In this document: positions 7,591-15,914 of the stretch, piece by piece
Position numbering within the stretch: position 1 is the stretch's first letter
How the letters are laid out: the number at the start of each line of letters is the position of its first letter
NCBI GenBank assembly: GCA_027622355.1
Contig: JAQBZT010000004.1
Location: forward strand, 1-31,275
From: a bacterium
Lineage (GTDB): Bacteria; UBA8248
DNA: 31,275 bases
Direction of reading: 5' to 3'
The notes under the pieces: generated by a model
Database searches by the model: none
What the model saw: only the letters and a program-made list of their open reading frames with translations
Told to the model about the DNA's origin: nothing
Made by a program: the position numbers and the translations under genes

Positions 7591-8769
7591 CTACCATTCA
7601 TCCTCGCCCGCCGGGGCCAGGAGAGGTGCCGCCTTGAGCTTCACGGCCTCATTTGTCCCAAAACCGTGCAAGTAACTGAGAACATCCCGCCAGCACTTCT
7701 CCGGGGTCGGGCGGCCGTCGTGATAGACGGCGCCCATTTTTCCCCAGATGTCCATCGCCATCCGGCAGACCTTGATGGCGGCCTCGGAGGCGAATACCTT
7801 CGACATCAGGCGGCGCTTGGAGTTATCCGTCGGTTTTTCCGCATGCCATGCCGCCGAATACAAAAAAGTGCGGGCCGCCTCGATGAGCATATACATCTCG
7901 GTCAGCGCCATCTGGACCCACTGCTCGGACCCCGCCCCCGTCTCCTGGGCTGCCTGCCGCGCCAGGTCGTAGGCCAGGCGCGCCGGCCCCATGGCCGGGA
8001 TCAGCGCCCCGCTCACCATGCGCCGCAGGATGGAGAGCCCGCCGTCCCAGTCCCCGAAAAGATTCTCCTCGGGAATGCGGCAATCCTGAAAAACGAGCTC
8101 GCCGTTCTGCAGGAGCCTTCGCCCCAGCTTGCTGTGGGCCTCCCCGATGGTGAAGCCGGTGGTCCCCTTTGGGACAAGAAAGCAGGTGAGACCCTCGCTC
8201 ATGGGCTTTTCGGGAGCCGTCCTGGCGAAGATGAAATAGTACTTCGCCAGCCCTCCGTTTGAGATGTAGTGCTTGGTCCCGTTCAGGACGAAATCGCCAC
8301 CCTCTTTTTTGGCTGTCATGCGGGGACCGGCGCGGGGAGCGTCATACATGAGGAATGTGTCGGTTCCGCTCTGGGGCTCCGTCGTCGCCAGCGCCAGCAA
8401 GGCTCTCGGATCGCCCAGAAAATCATCCAGGTATTTTTCCCGCTGCCGGGGCGTGGTTTCATCGGTGAGAAGGCGGGTGAATTTATAGACCTGATCCAGC
8501 GAGACGGCGACGCCCAGATCCCCGTAGGCGAGCTCTTCGGCCACCATCGCCTGGACCAGATGGCGCGCCCCGAAACCGCCGAATTCTTGAGGGACGGTAA
8601 GCGTCCTCAATCCGGCGGCGCTGATTTTGTCCAAAATTTCCCAAGGATAGGCTTCATCCGGAGGGAAATTCCGGTCGCGCTCCGCCGCGGCAGGAAGGAT
8701 GTCGTTTCGGGCAATTTCCCGGGCGCGCTTCACCATCTCGGCTTCTCGGGGTGTCAGATCAGGTTGCAC
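7591..8769 (-). CDS. Acyl-CoA dehydrogenase (subunit B of a pair)
   Basis: 392-aa FAD-dependent acyl-CoA dehydrogenase family member. The middle domain has a full ATTEPQSGTD motif (residues 128-137) followed by LNGTKHYISNGG, typical of the FAD and substrate site. The C-terminal domain lacks the usual RxxFGxPI segment (it reads AAQETGAGSEQWVQMALTEM), and the position of the catalytic Glu reads LHGFGTNEAVKLK. The start is GTG with GGAGGGAG 5 nt upstream. It is the first gene of a minus-strand run with the second dehydrogenase and the CocE hydrolase, and is divergent from the EamA transporter. Likely role is alpha,beta-dehydrogenation of an acyl-CoA, probably together with its neighbour. Confidence 0.9.
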   Translation of the reverse strand: MQPDLTPREAEMVKRAREIARNDILPAAAERDRNFPPDEAYPWEILDKISAAGLRTLTVPQEFGGFGARHLVQAMVAEELAYGDLGVAVSLDQVYKFTRLLTDETTPRQREKYLDDFLGDPRALLALATTEPQSGTDTFLMYDAPRAGPRMTAKKEGGDFVLNGTKHYISNGGLAKYYFIFARTAPEKPMSEGLTCFLVPKGTTGFTIGEAHSKLGRRLLQNGELVFQDCRIPEENLFGDWDGGLSILRRMVSGALIPAMGPARLAYDLARQAAQETGAGSEQWVQMALTEMYMLIEAARTFLYSAAWHAEKPTDNSKRRLMSKVFASEAAIKVCRMAMDIWGKMGAVYHDGRPTPEKCWRDVLSYLHGFGTNEAVKLKAAPLLAPAGEDEW

Positions 8770-8924
8770 GAACTCCCTCCGCTATCTTGTCGAAAGTGTG
8801 TTACTTATTATACCCGAGACGCCGGTCGCCTGTCGTCTTCTTGCCGCATCGGAATGCCGAATCGCCGCAGGGCCAACGCGATGAGATTTGGGCGACGAAC
8901 TATCCATTCCCTGGAACCCTTCCC

Positions 8925-9806
8925 GTGACGGATATCGGACTTGCCACCGTTTACTCCATCGCCACCGCCATATCAACGGGCACCTTTGCGGTTATCGTGG
9001 GCCGCGGCGGAAACTACGGCAATGCGGTCACCGGGGTGCTCATCGGGCTGATCGTCACCACCCCCCCGCTGGCGCTCCTGACCTGGGCCCTTTGGGAGCC
9101 CGCGTGGTGGAATCCGGCCGCCTATCTCTACCTCACGATCGGCTGGCTCCTCGGGCCTGCGGTGGGCCGCGTCCTTTACTTCTCGGGAATTCACTACCTG
9201 GGCGTGGCCCGCTCGATGCCCCTGGCCTCGACGATGCCTTTGTTTGCGAGCATTTTCGGCATCGGGCTACTGGGGGAGCGGCCGGGATGGAGCATCCTGG
9301 CCGGAACGATGATGATCGTCCTCGGCTGCATCTGCATCACGCGCAAGAAGGCCGACGACACCAGCTGGAACCGAAAGCACATCTGGCTTCCCATCGTCGG
9401 GGTGATCGCCTTTTCCTTCTCCCATGTTTTCCGGAAACTGGGGGTGGAAATGGTGGACTCGCCCCTGGTGGCGATCACGGTGATGAACACCGCGGGAATC
9501 GTGTTTCTCTTTCCGCTCTCCCGCCTGCTGCCGGCGGACCAGCGTCCCCAGTTGAAACGCCGGAAGGCCTGGACCTTCTATTCGGCCGCCGGCATACTAA
9601 ACGGAATTTCCGTGATACTTCATTTTTACGGACTGCGATACGGAGATTTGACCATCGTGACGCCGCTGTCTGCGACGGCCCCGCTGTTTTCCCTGGGGGT
9701 GAGCTGGCTGTTTCTCAGGGGCGTCGAGCGCGTGACCGTGTGGATCTTCGGGGGAACGATACTCATCGTTCTCGGAGGCGCCATCATCACATGGAATGCT
9801 TTCTGA
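8925..9806 (+). CDS. EamA-type (DMT superfamily) transporter
   Basis: 293-aa inner-membrane protein with about ten hydrophobic segments arranged as two repeats of an EamA-like unit; each half ends with the typical sequence around a glycine-rich helix (GERPGWSILAGTMMIVLG in the first half, ERVTVWIFGGTILIVLGG in the second). This family exports or imports small metabolites. The in-frame GTG followed by TDIGLATVYSIATAIS gives a normal family N-terminus; the open frame continues upstream, but those residues do not look like membrane protein. No strong Shine-Dalgarno precedes it, so the start is uncertain. The substrate cannot be told. It is divergent from the acyl-CoA dehydrogenase genes. Confidence 0.85.
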   Translation: MTDIGLATVYSIATAISTGTFAVIVGRGGNYGNAVTGVLIGLIVTTPPLALLTWALWEPAWWNPAAYLYLTIGWLLGPAVGRVLYFSGIHYLGVARSMPLASTMPLFASIFGIGLLGERPGWSILAGTMMIVLGCICITRKKADDTSWNRKHIWLPIVGVIAFSFSHVFRKLGVEMVDSPLVAITVMNTAGIVFLFPLSRLLPADQRPQLKRRKAWTFYSAAGILNGISVILHFYGLRYGDLTIVTPLSATAPLFSLGVSWLFLRGVERVTVWIFGGTILIVLGGAIITWNAF

Positions 9807-9831
9807 TGCGCCCCATCCACCGCACCGTCCG

Positions 9832-9862
9832 ATGGAGGCGGCCGGCTTCACCGCCTCTCCAT
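9832..9862. terminator. Hairpin between convergent genes
   Basis: ATGGAGGCGG pairs with CCGCCTCTCCAT (two-base bulge) between the ends of the EamA transporter and DHH genes. It has no T-run, so it may act as a weak or Rho-assisted terminator, or only protect the RNA ends. Confidence 0.3.
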
Positions 9863-9888
9863 GGCAGCGCGGCGCGCCAAGCCATGCC

Positions 9889-10824
9889 CTAGTCGTCAGA
9901 GGTGATTTTCCCGATAATCTCCTGAAGAATTTTATCTGACTTTTCGTTTTCCACCTGGCAGGTTCCAGCGGCTTCATGGCCGCCGCCCCCGTACTCCAGC
10001 ATGCGCTGTCCGATGTTGGAGCTCGAATGCGGACTGAGGATGGACTTGCCGACGGCAAAGACGGTGTTCTGTTTTTTCAGGCCCCACATCACATGGATGG
10101 AGACCAGCGCCTCCGGATAGAGCGCGTAAATCATAAAGCGATTGCCGGGCCAGATCGGATCTTCGTTTCTGAGATCGAGCACAGCGATGTCGCCATGTAT
10201 GGTTGTGCAGCGCTGAATCTGTTCCTTGAACTTCTCTTCATGCGCAAAGTACAGATCAGAGCGCTCCTTGACATCGGGATGCTCCAGGATTTTATCAATC
10301 GGATTCTCCCGGCAATAGTCGATCATCTCCATCATGAGAGCGTAGTTGGAGACGCGGAAATCGCGAAAACGGCCGAGCCCCGTGCGGGCATCCATGAGAA
10401 AATTCAGCAACACCCATTTCTCCGGCTGGAGAATGTCCCTCTTGAGAAACATGGCGGAGTCGCTCTTGTCCACAGCATCAATCATCTCGTCGGATATCCG
10501 CGGGAATTTGGATTTTCCGCCGTAGTAGTTGTAGACGACAGAGGCAGCGGAGAGCGCCTTGGGATTGATGATGTGATTCTCATGTTTTTCCACCCGCTCG
10601 GTCTCGCTGAGATGATGGTCGAAGGCGAGATGGACGCCCTCGACGTAGGGCAGATTCGTGGTGATGTCATCGCCGGTGATTTCGATTTTCCCGTCCTGCA
10701 TGTCCTTGGGGTGCACGAATTTGATCTCATCGATCAAGTCGATTTCCTTCAGCAGGGATGCACAAACCAGCCCGTCGAAATCGCTGCGCGTTACCAGGCG
10801 GTATTTCTTCTCGGAAGTCATCAT
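9889..10824 (-). CDS. DHH-family phosphoesterase (exopolyphosphatase-like)
   Basis: 311-aa cytoplasmic phosphoesterase of the DHH/DHHA1 type. The N-terminal metal motif reads TRSDFDG (D15, D17), where many relatives have His in place of R13. The signature DHH triad is at D69-H70-H71, DKSD at 119-122 is a likely further metal site, and the C-terminal DHHA1 substrate motif is GGGGHEAAGT (279-288). Family members hydrolyse short polyphosphates, oligoribonucleotides or cyclic-dinucleotide products with Mn2+; which applies here is not clear. Two adjacent ATG codons are available; AGAGGA precedes the first. It is a single gene facing the transporter gene convergently. Confidence 0.87.
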   Translation of the reverse strand: MMTSEKKYRLVTRSDFDGLVCASLLKEIDLIDEIKFVHPKDMQDGKIEITGDDITTNLPYVEGVHLAFDHHLSETERVEKHENHIINPKALSAASVVYNYYGGKSKFPRISDEMIDAVDKSDSAMFLKRDILQPEKWVLLNFLMDARTGLGRFRDFRVSNYALMMEMIDYCRENPIDKILEHPDVKERSDLYFAHEEKFKEQIQRCTTIHGDIAVLDLRNEDPIWPGNRFMIYALYPEALVSIHVMWGLKKQNTVFAVGKSILSPHSSSNIGQRMLEYGGGGHEAAGTCQVENEKSDKILQEIIGKITSDD

Positions 10825-10953
10825 GAAGTCCTCTCTTATGGCCTGCCGGCGAAGTATAAAAACTCGATTCCGCGTGTTATCGTTTCAATATAGCAGTAGT
10901 ATTGTGATAATTATACAAAATTAAGATAGTGGATCAGTTTGCTTGTTTCTCTT

Positions 10954-11131
10954 GTCATTCCGAGCGCAGGAGACGGGCCTCCCGGTGGGGGGCCTCCCGG
11001 AGACGGGCCTCCCGGAGACGGGCCTCCCGGTGGAGGGCCTCCCGCGAATCGGAGATTCGCCGGGGTGCCCGGCACGAGGAATCTGTTTTTCCACAGCAGA
11101 TTCCTCAGTCGCTGCGCTCCTTCGGAATGAC
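10954..11131. repeat. 178-bp interspersed element with terminal inverted repeats and internal palindrome
   Basis: The element begins GTCATTCCGA and ends TTCGGAATGAC, a 10-bp perfect terminal inverted repeat; the inner GCGCAG/CTGCGC continues it after a short insertion. Near the right end, GAGGAATCTG (11076-11085) is inverted at 11097-11106 around a short T-rich loop. This layout (GTCATTCCGAG, then GAGGAATCTG, then the mirror) matches a type of intergenic repeat seen in many bacterial genomes, non-coding and probably spread as a REP or MITE-like unit. It could affect transcription between the flanking genes. Confidence 0.75.
10970..11044. repeat. Five 15-bp tandem units inside the palindromic element
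   Basis: Five contiguous 15-bp units: three copies of GAGACGGGCCTCCCG, one GTGGGGGGCCTCCCG and one GTGGAGGGCCTCCCG. The last nine bases are constant. Because the period is a multiple of three, the array is open in several frames as five-residue repeats (for example GGPPG), but no start site or flanking protein supports translation. Confidence 0.9.
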
Positions 11132-11219
11132 ACCATGGGTCCATTGTGCAAATTGACCCACGGCCAAAATTAGCCAGAGATTCAACTTTTCCTCAATCCA
11201 ACCCAGGAGTAAGGGGGCC

Positions 11220-11636
11220 ATGAAAGAGAAGACCGGCGTCATCCGCGTCCTGTTGGCCAAGGTCGGGCTCGACGGTCACGACCGCGGCGTCAAGGTGGTG
11301 GCCAGGTGCCTGCGCGATGCGGGCATGGAGGTGATCTATACCGGCCTCCACCGATCGGCAGAAGAAGTAGTGGAGGCCGCCGTCCAGGAGGATGTGGATG
11401 TGCTCGGGATCAGCCTGCTCTCCGGTGCCCACATGACGCTCATTCCGCACATTCTCGACATGCTGAAAGAGCGCGACGCCGCGGATATCGTCGTGGTCGC
11501 CGGCGGCGTGATGCCGGATGATGACGTGGCCGAGCTGAAAAGAAAGGGCGTCAGCGAAGTTCTTTTGCAGGACACCCCGCCCGCGGCCATCGTCGAAACC
11601 TTGAGACGGCTTGTTGCCGATCGCGGCCCCCGCTAG
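11220..11636 (+). CDS. hcmB: 2-hydroxyisobutyryl-CoA mutase small subunit (B12-binding)
   Basis: 138-aa cobalamin-binding subunit of an acyl-CoA mutase. DGHDRG (residues 18-23) supplies H20, the lower axial ligand of adenosylcobalamin; GISLLSGAH (63-71) and the glycines of AGGVMPD (94-100) build the nucleotide-tail pocket. Its length fits the separate small subunits of ICM/HCM-type mutases, which carry the B12 domain apart from the barrel, unlike fused methylmalonyl-CoA mutase. AGGAG and a G-run precede the ATG. It is first in an operon with a CoA ligase, a MeaB-type GTPase and the large subunit. The HCM assignment rests on active-site residues in the large subunit. Confidence 0.88.
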   Translation: MKEKTGVIRVLLAKVGLDGHDRGVKVVARCLRDAGMEVIYTGLHRSAEEVVEAAVQEDVDVLGISLLSGAHMTLIPHILDMLKERDAADIVVVAGGVMPDDDVAELKRKGVSEVLLQDTPPAAIVETLRRLVADRGPR

Positions 11637-11669
11637 GCAAAGCCCTTTACCGCAGGAGAAAGCACCGAA

Positions 11670-13091
11670 GTGGAATTTTGGTCTTTTCCGCCCCGCTACG
11701 ATCCGGACTATGTGCCGGACCCCTCCAGCCGGTACTGGCTCCCGGGGCGCGAGACCATGCCCGCCGGCGAGCGCGAAGAGGCCATCGTCAAGCGGCTGGG
11801 CGAGGTGATGAGATACGCCTACGCCCACGCGCCCTTCTACCGGCGCAAGTGGGACGAGGCGGGGATTCACCCCGACCACATCCGCTCGCTCGAGGATTTC
11901 GAGCGGGTGCCGGTCGTGACCAAGGCCGAACTCCGCGAATCCCAGGAGAGGGCCAAGCCCTTCGGCGATTATCTGTGCATCCCCGAGTCGGAAGTGCACC
12001 ACATCCACGGCACCTCCGGCACCACCGGCCGGCCGACCGTCTTCGCCATCGGCCGGGACGACTGGAACGTTATCGCCAACAACCAGGCACGAGTCATGTG
12101 GGGCATGGGTATCCGGCCGGGGGATGTGGTCTTCATCGCCGCCATCTTCAGCCTCTACATGGGCTCTTGGGGGACGCTCCTCGGCGCCGAGCGGCTGCGC
12201 GCCAAGTGCTTTCCCTTCGGGGCCGGGGCAGCGGGCATGACGGCGCGGGCCGCCATGTGGCTGAACCTCTCGAAGCCCACCGCCTTCTACGGCACCCCCT
12301 CCTATGCGCTCCATCTGGCCGAGGTCGCCGGCGAGGAAGGGCTCGACCCCAGGGACTTCGGGCTCAAGGTGATGTTTTTCTCGGGCGAGCCCGGCGCCTC
12401 GGTCCCGAGCATCCGCCAGCGCATCGAGGAAGCCTACGGGGCGCGGGTGATCGACTGCGGCTCCATGGCCGAGATGACGCCGTGGATGAATCTGGCCGGA
12501 AGCTACGAGACCGAGGGCATGATGCTCTGGCAGGACATGATCTACACCGAGATCTGCGATCCGGGGAGCTACGCCCGCGTCTCCTACGGCAGCCGGGGCA
12601 CGCCCGTCTACACCCACCTGGAGCGCACCTCCCAGCCGATGATCCGCCTGGTCTCGGGCGATCTCACCCACTGGGAGGCGGGACCGGGCCCCTGCGGGCG
12701 CACCTACCCGCGCCTCCCCAACGGCATATACGGGCGCATCGACGACATGTTCACCATCCGGGGGGAGAACATCTACCCCAGCGCCATCGATTCGGTGATT
12801 AACGAGATACCGGACTACGGCGGCGAGCACCGCATCATCATCACCCGCGAGGGTGCCATGGACGAGCTGCTGGTGCGCATGGACGCGAAGGAAGCCGTCT
12901 ACGAAGCGGGCGAGGAGGCCCTCGGGCAGCTGCGCCGCAGGGCGGAGAGCGATCTCCAGCGGGTGCTGGGCGTCCGTGCCCGGGTCGAGGTGGTGGAGCC
13001 GGGGGCAATCCCGCGTACCGACTTCAAGGCGCGGCGGGTAGTGGACGACCGCGATCTCTTCCGTTCGCTTCAGCAGAAGATGGAGCGCTAG
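11670..13091 (+). CDS. Acid-CoA ligase, phenylacetate-CoA-ligase type; candidate 2-hydroxyisobutyrate-CoA ligase
   Basis: 473-aa AMP-forming acid-CoA ligase of the PaaK type. The ATP-binding loop is GTSGTTGRPT (residues 114-123), a second core motif is YGRIDDMFTIRGENIYP (354-370), and the C-terminal swing domain ends near RTDFKARRVV, with the lysine expected for adenylation. The start is GTG with AGGAGA about 10 nt upstream. The gene lies between hcmB and the GTPase gene (next start 3 bp after this stop), so it most likely activates the acid whose CoA ester the mutase rearranges. In Aquincola tertiaricarbonis the mutase genes are, as I recall, also next to a 2-hydroxyisobutyrate-CoA ligase gene. 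Substrate is inferred from context. Confidence 0.85.
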   Translation: MEFWSFPPRYDPDYVPDPSSRYWLPGRETMPAGEREEAIVKRLGEVMRYAYAHAPFYRRKWDEAGIHPDHIRSLEDFERVPVVTKAELRESQERAKPFGDYLCIPESEVHHIHGTSGTTGRPTVFAIGRDDWNVIANNQARVMWGMGIRPGDVVFIAAIFSLYMGSWGTLLGAERLRAKCFPFGAGAAGMTARAAMWLNLSKPTAFYGTPSYALHLAEVAGEEGLDPRDFGLKVMFFSGEPGASVPSIRQRIEEAYGARVIDCGSMAEMTPWMNLAGSYETEGMMLWQDMIYTEICDPGSYARVSYGSRGTPVYTHLERTSQPMIRLVSGDLTHWEAGPGPCGRTYPRLPNGIYGRIDDMFTIRGENIYPSAIDSVINEIPDYGGEHRIIITREGAMDELLVRMDAKEAVYEAGEEALGQLRRRAESDLQRVLGVRARVEVVEPGAIPRTDFKARRVVDDRDLFRSLQQKMER

Positions 13092-13094
13092 CCC

Positions 13095-14054
13095 GTGGCC
13101 CTCACTCCTTCGAACGATCTGGTCTCCGAGGTCCTCGCCGGCCGCGTGCGGGGAATCGCACGGATGATGTCGCGGGCCGAGGCGGGCGCGCCAGAGTGCC
13201 GCCCCGCCCTGGCCGAGATATACCGCCACACCGGCAAGGCGCACGTTGTGGGTCTGACGGGGGTCCCCGGGAGCGGCAAGTCCACCCTTGCCCGCTCGCT
13301 CGCCCGGGCCATCCGGGAGAGCAACCGCAAGGTGGGCATCGTTGCCGTCGATCCCTCGAGCCCTTTCTCGGGCGGAGCCATCCTGGGCGATCGCGTGCGC
13401 ATGAACGAGCTCGCCTCAGACCCCGGCGTCTTCATCCGCAGCATGGCCACGCGCGGAGTGATGGGCGGCCTGGCCCAGGCCAGCCTGGATGCCGTAGACA
13501 TTCTGGACGCCGCCGGCTTCGATGTGGTGCTGGTGGAAACCGTCGGCGTCGGTCAGGATGAGGTGGATATCGTGCAGGCCGCCCATACGGTGATCGTGGT
13601 CTCGGCGCCCGGCCTGGGGGATGAGATTCAATCCATCAAGGCCGGCATCCTGGAGATCGCCGACATCCACGCGGTCAGCAAGTGCGACCGCCCCGACGCG
13701 AACAAGGTACTCAACGATTTGAAGGCCATGCTGGCCCTCGACACCGCCATCGGCAAGAAGTCGGACTGGGCGGTTCCCGTCCTGCCGACGAGCGCCGAGC
13801 GAAATGAGGGGATCGGCGATTTGCTATCGGCGATCATTGATCACAAAGCCCACCTGGAGGAGTCGGACGGGGTAGATCGCCGGCGGCGAATCGTCGAGAT
13901 GCGGATCTTCAAGACCGCAGAAGAAGTCCTGCGAAGCCGTTTCACGGCCCAGCGGGAGGGCAAGCTTTCAGAGGTGATCGAGCGCGTGATGGCGCGCGAG
14001 ATGGACCCCTATACCGCGGCGATGGATTTGCTCGCCGCCTTCTACAAGGATTGA
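13095..14054 (+). CDS. meaH: MeaB/ArgK-type GTPase, mutase chaperone
   Basis: 319-aa G3E-family P-loop GTPase that loads, protects and reactivates B12-dependent acyl-CoA mutases. Walker A is GVPGSGKST (residues 56-64), the Mg2+/switch segment has D86 in VAVDPSSPFSGG, switch II is ETVGVGQDE (148-156), and the base-recognition motif reads SKCD (195-198) where most relatives have NKAD. The C-terminal helical dimerisation arm is present. The start is GTG, 3 bp after the ligase stop with GGAG inside the ligase 3' end, so the two are translationally coupled; the large-subunit ATG follows 4 bp after its own stop. The name follows the MeaH paralog used for HCM; MeaB would be equally fair on sequence alone. 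Confidence 0.9.
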   Translation: MALTPSNDLVSEVLAGRVRGIARMMSRAEAGAPECRPALAEIYRHTGKAHVVGLTGVPGSGKSTLARSLARAIRESNRKVGIVAVDPSSPFSGGAILGDRVRMNELASDPGVFIRSMATRGVMGGLAQASLDAVDILDAAGFDVVLVETVGVGQDEVDIVQAAHTVIVVSAPGLGDEIQSIKAGILEIADIHAVSKCDRPDANKVLNDLKAMLALDTAIGKKSDWAVPVLPTSAERNEGIGDLLSAIIDHKAHLEESDGVDRRRRIVEMRIFKTAEEVLRSRFTAQREGKLSEVIERVMAREMDPYTAAMDLLAAFYKD

Positions 14055-14058
14055 AGCG

Positions 14059-15759
14059 ATGACAGAGGGAAGCGGCGCTACCGAGAGAGAGGTCCCCGCG
14101 CGAATCGAACAGGACGTCCGCGACTGGGAGGCGAACGAGCTGGCTTCCTTCCTCTCCCGCCAGCCCGAGAGCCGGGAGAAATTCGAGACGGCCTCCGGCC
14201 TTCCCCTGAAGCGCATCTACACCGCGCTCGATGCGGCGGAAACGCCGATCGAGGACATCGGCCTCCCCGGCCGCTATCCCTTCACACGCGGCCCCTACCC
14301 GACCATGTACCGGGGCAGGCTGTGGACCATGCGGCAGATCGCCGGCTTCGGCACGGGAGCCGACACCAACGAGCGCTTCAAGTATCTCATCTCCCAGGGA
14401 CAGACGGGCCTGTCCACCGATTTCGACATGCCGACCCTCATGGGCTACGACTCCGACCATCCCATGTCGCACGGCGAGGTGGGCCGGGAAGGGGTGGCGG
14501 TGGACACCCTGAGCGACATGGAAGCCCTTTTCGATGGCATTGATCTGACCAAGATTTCGGTCTCCATGACGATCAATCCCACCGCCTGGATCCTGCTCGC
14601 CATGTACGTCGCCCTCGCGGAGAAGCGCGGCGACGATCTCCACCAACTCTCCGGCACCATTCAGAACGACATCCTGAAGGAGTATATCGCTCAAAAAGAA
14701 TGGATTTACCCCGTCCGCCCCTCCATGCGAATCGTCCGCGACACCATCCTCTACACGGCGAAGCACATGAAGCGATACAACCCCATCAACATCTCCGGCT
14801 ATCACATATCGGAGGCGGGCGCGACGGCGCTGCAGGAGGCCGCCTTCACCATGGCCAACGCCATCGCCTACGTGGAGGAAGTGACAAAGACCGGGGCGAA
14901 GGTGGACGAATTCGCGCCGCGGCTCGCCTTTTACTTCGTCAGCCAGGCCGATTTCTTCGAGGAGGTTGCCAAGTTCCGCGCGGTCCGTCGCGTCTACGCG
15001 AAAATCATGAAAGAACGCTTCGGCGCCGAAAATCCCGAATCCATGCGGCTGCGGTTCCATTGCCAGACGGCGGCGGCGACGCTGACCAAGCCGCAGTACA
15101 AGGTCAACCTGATTCGCACCGCCTACCAGGCCCTCGCGGCCGTGCTCGGCGGCGCCCAGAGCCTGCACACCAACGGTTTGGACGAGGCCTTCGCCATCCC
15201 CACGGAGGAGGCCATGAAGCTGGCGCTCAGAACACAGCAGGTGGTGGCGGACGAGACCAACATCCCATCGGTCATCGATCCCCTGGGCGGTTCCTATTTT
15301 GTCGAACAACTCACGACGGAAATGGAGAAACAAATTTTCGCCATTCTCGAAAAGGTGGACGAAATGGGCGGCACCATCAAGGCCATCGAGGACGGCTGGT
15401 TTCAAAAGGAAATGGGCGACTCAGCGTATGACTTCGCACTCCGCAAGGCCAGTGGCGAGCGGCCCGTCATCGGCGTCAACAAATACGTCGAGGATGACGA
15501 AACGACCCACATCGAGATCCACCCCTACGACATGGAGACGGAGCGCAGCCAGATCGAAAACCTTCAGCGCGTCCGCAGGGAGAGGGACAACGGCCGGGTC
15601 TCGCGGCTTCTCGAAGAGATCAAGGGCGTGGCGCGGCGGGAGGGCGAAAACATCATGCCCATTACCATCGAACTGGTGAAAGCAATGGCCTCCATGGGCG
15701 AGATCGTCGAAGCCCTCAGGAGTGTCTGGGGAACCTACCGCGAGACGGCGGTGATTTGA
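14059..15759 (+). CDS. hcmA: 2-hydroxyisobutyryl-CoA mutase large subunit
   Basis: 566-aa TIM-barrel subunit of a B12-dependent acyl-CoA mutase; it converts 2-hydroxyisobutyryl-CoA to 3-hydroxybutyryl-CoA if the call is right. Three substrate-site positions separate mutase types. The Tyr of methylmalonyl-CoA mutase (Phe in isobutyryl-CoA mutase) is I94 in RQIAGFGT; the following Ala is D121 in LSTDFDM; the Arg that binds the malonyl carboxylate is Q212 in IAQKEW. HCM from Aquincola has Ile90, Asp117 and Gln208, the same spacing with an offset of four. The catalytic histidine is H249 in SGYHISEAG. The ATG follows the GTPase stop by 4 bp. It is the last gene of the operon. Family is certain; the HCM subtype is a residue-based inference. 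Confidence 0.88.
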   Translation: MTEGSGATEREVPARIEQDVRDWEANELASFLSRQPESREKFETASGLPLKRIYTALDAAETPIEDIGLPGRYPFTRGPYPTMYRGRLWTMRQIAGFGTGADTNERFKYLISQGQTGLSTDFDMPTLMGYDSDHPMSHGEVGREGVAVDTLSDMEALFDGIDLTKISVSMTINPTAWILLAMYVALAEKRGDDLHQLSGTIQNDILKEYIAQKEWIYPVRPSMRIVRDTILYTAKHMKRYNPINISGYHISEAGATALQEAAFTMANAIAYVEEVTKTGAKVDEFAPRLAFYFVSQADFFEEVAKFRAVRRVYAKIMKERFGAENPESMRLRFHCQTAAATLTKPQYKVNLIRTAYQALAAVLGGAQSLHTNGLDEAFAIPTEEAMKLALRTQQVVADETNIPSVIDPLGGSYFVEQLTTEMEKQIFAILEKVDEMGGTIKAIEDGWFQKEMGDSAYDFALRKASGERPVIGVNKYVEDDETTHIEIHPYDMETERSQIENLQRVRRERDNGRVSRLLEEIKGVARREGENIMPITIELVKAMASMGEIVEALRSVWGTYRETAVI

Positions 15760-15829
15760 GCGATCCGCGATGGAGAGCCTGCCGCAAATCCGTCTTTCTT
15801 GAATCCTGACGGGCGAAAGGGACCGGCAA

Positions 15830-15859
15830 TTGAAAAAATGAGTCCGAGGCCCCTATATT
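15830..15859 (+). promoter_or_regulatory. Predicted promoter of the ba3 oxidase operon
   Basis: TTGAAA, an 18-bp spacer and TATATT lie in the gap after hcmA, 55 nt upstream of the subunit IIa start. Both hexamers are close to the housekeeping sigma consensus, so the oxidase genes probably have their own promoter. Confidence 0.5.
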
Positions 15860-15914
15860 TATGGAGCAGCCTGCATCCCGAATGGCTACACAGTTTTATC
15901 TGCGGGAGACACGC

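Larger units (their letters stand above)
10825..11219. other. Intergenic region between DHH gene and hcm operon
   Basis: This 395-bp gap holds an AT-rich segment (about 10860-10930) that probably carries the minus-strand promoter of the DHH gene, then the 178-bp inverted-repeat element described separately, then a short leader ending in AGGAGTAAGGGGG in front of hcmB. No gene is visible. Confidence 0.6.

Noticed and set aside
10970..11044. Possible CRISPR array
   Set aside because: The 15-bp units are directly adjacent with no spacers and there are no cas genes.
11193..13244. Long open frame on the minus strand opposite hcmB, ligase and GTPase genes
   Set aside because: It is rich in His, Gly, Arg, Ala and Val, has no family resemblance and lies opposite three clear genes; long antisense frames are expected in GC-rich coding DNA.
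13942..15405. Minus-strand open frame opposite hcmA
   Set aside because: It is the antisense shadow of the mutase gene.
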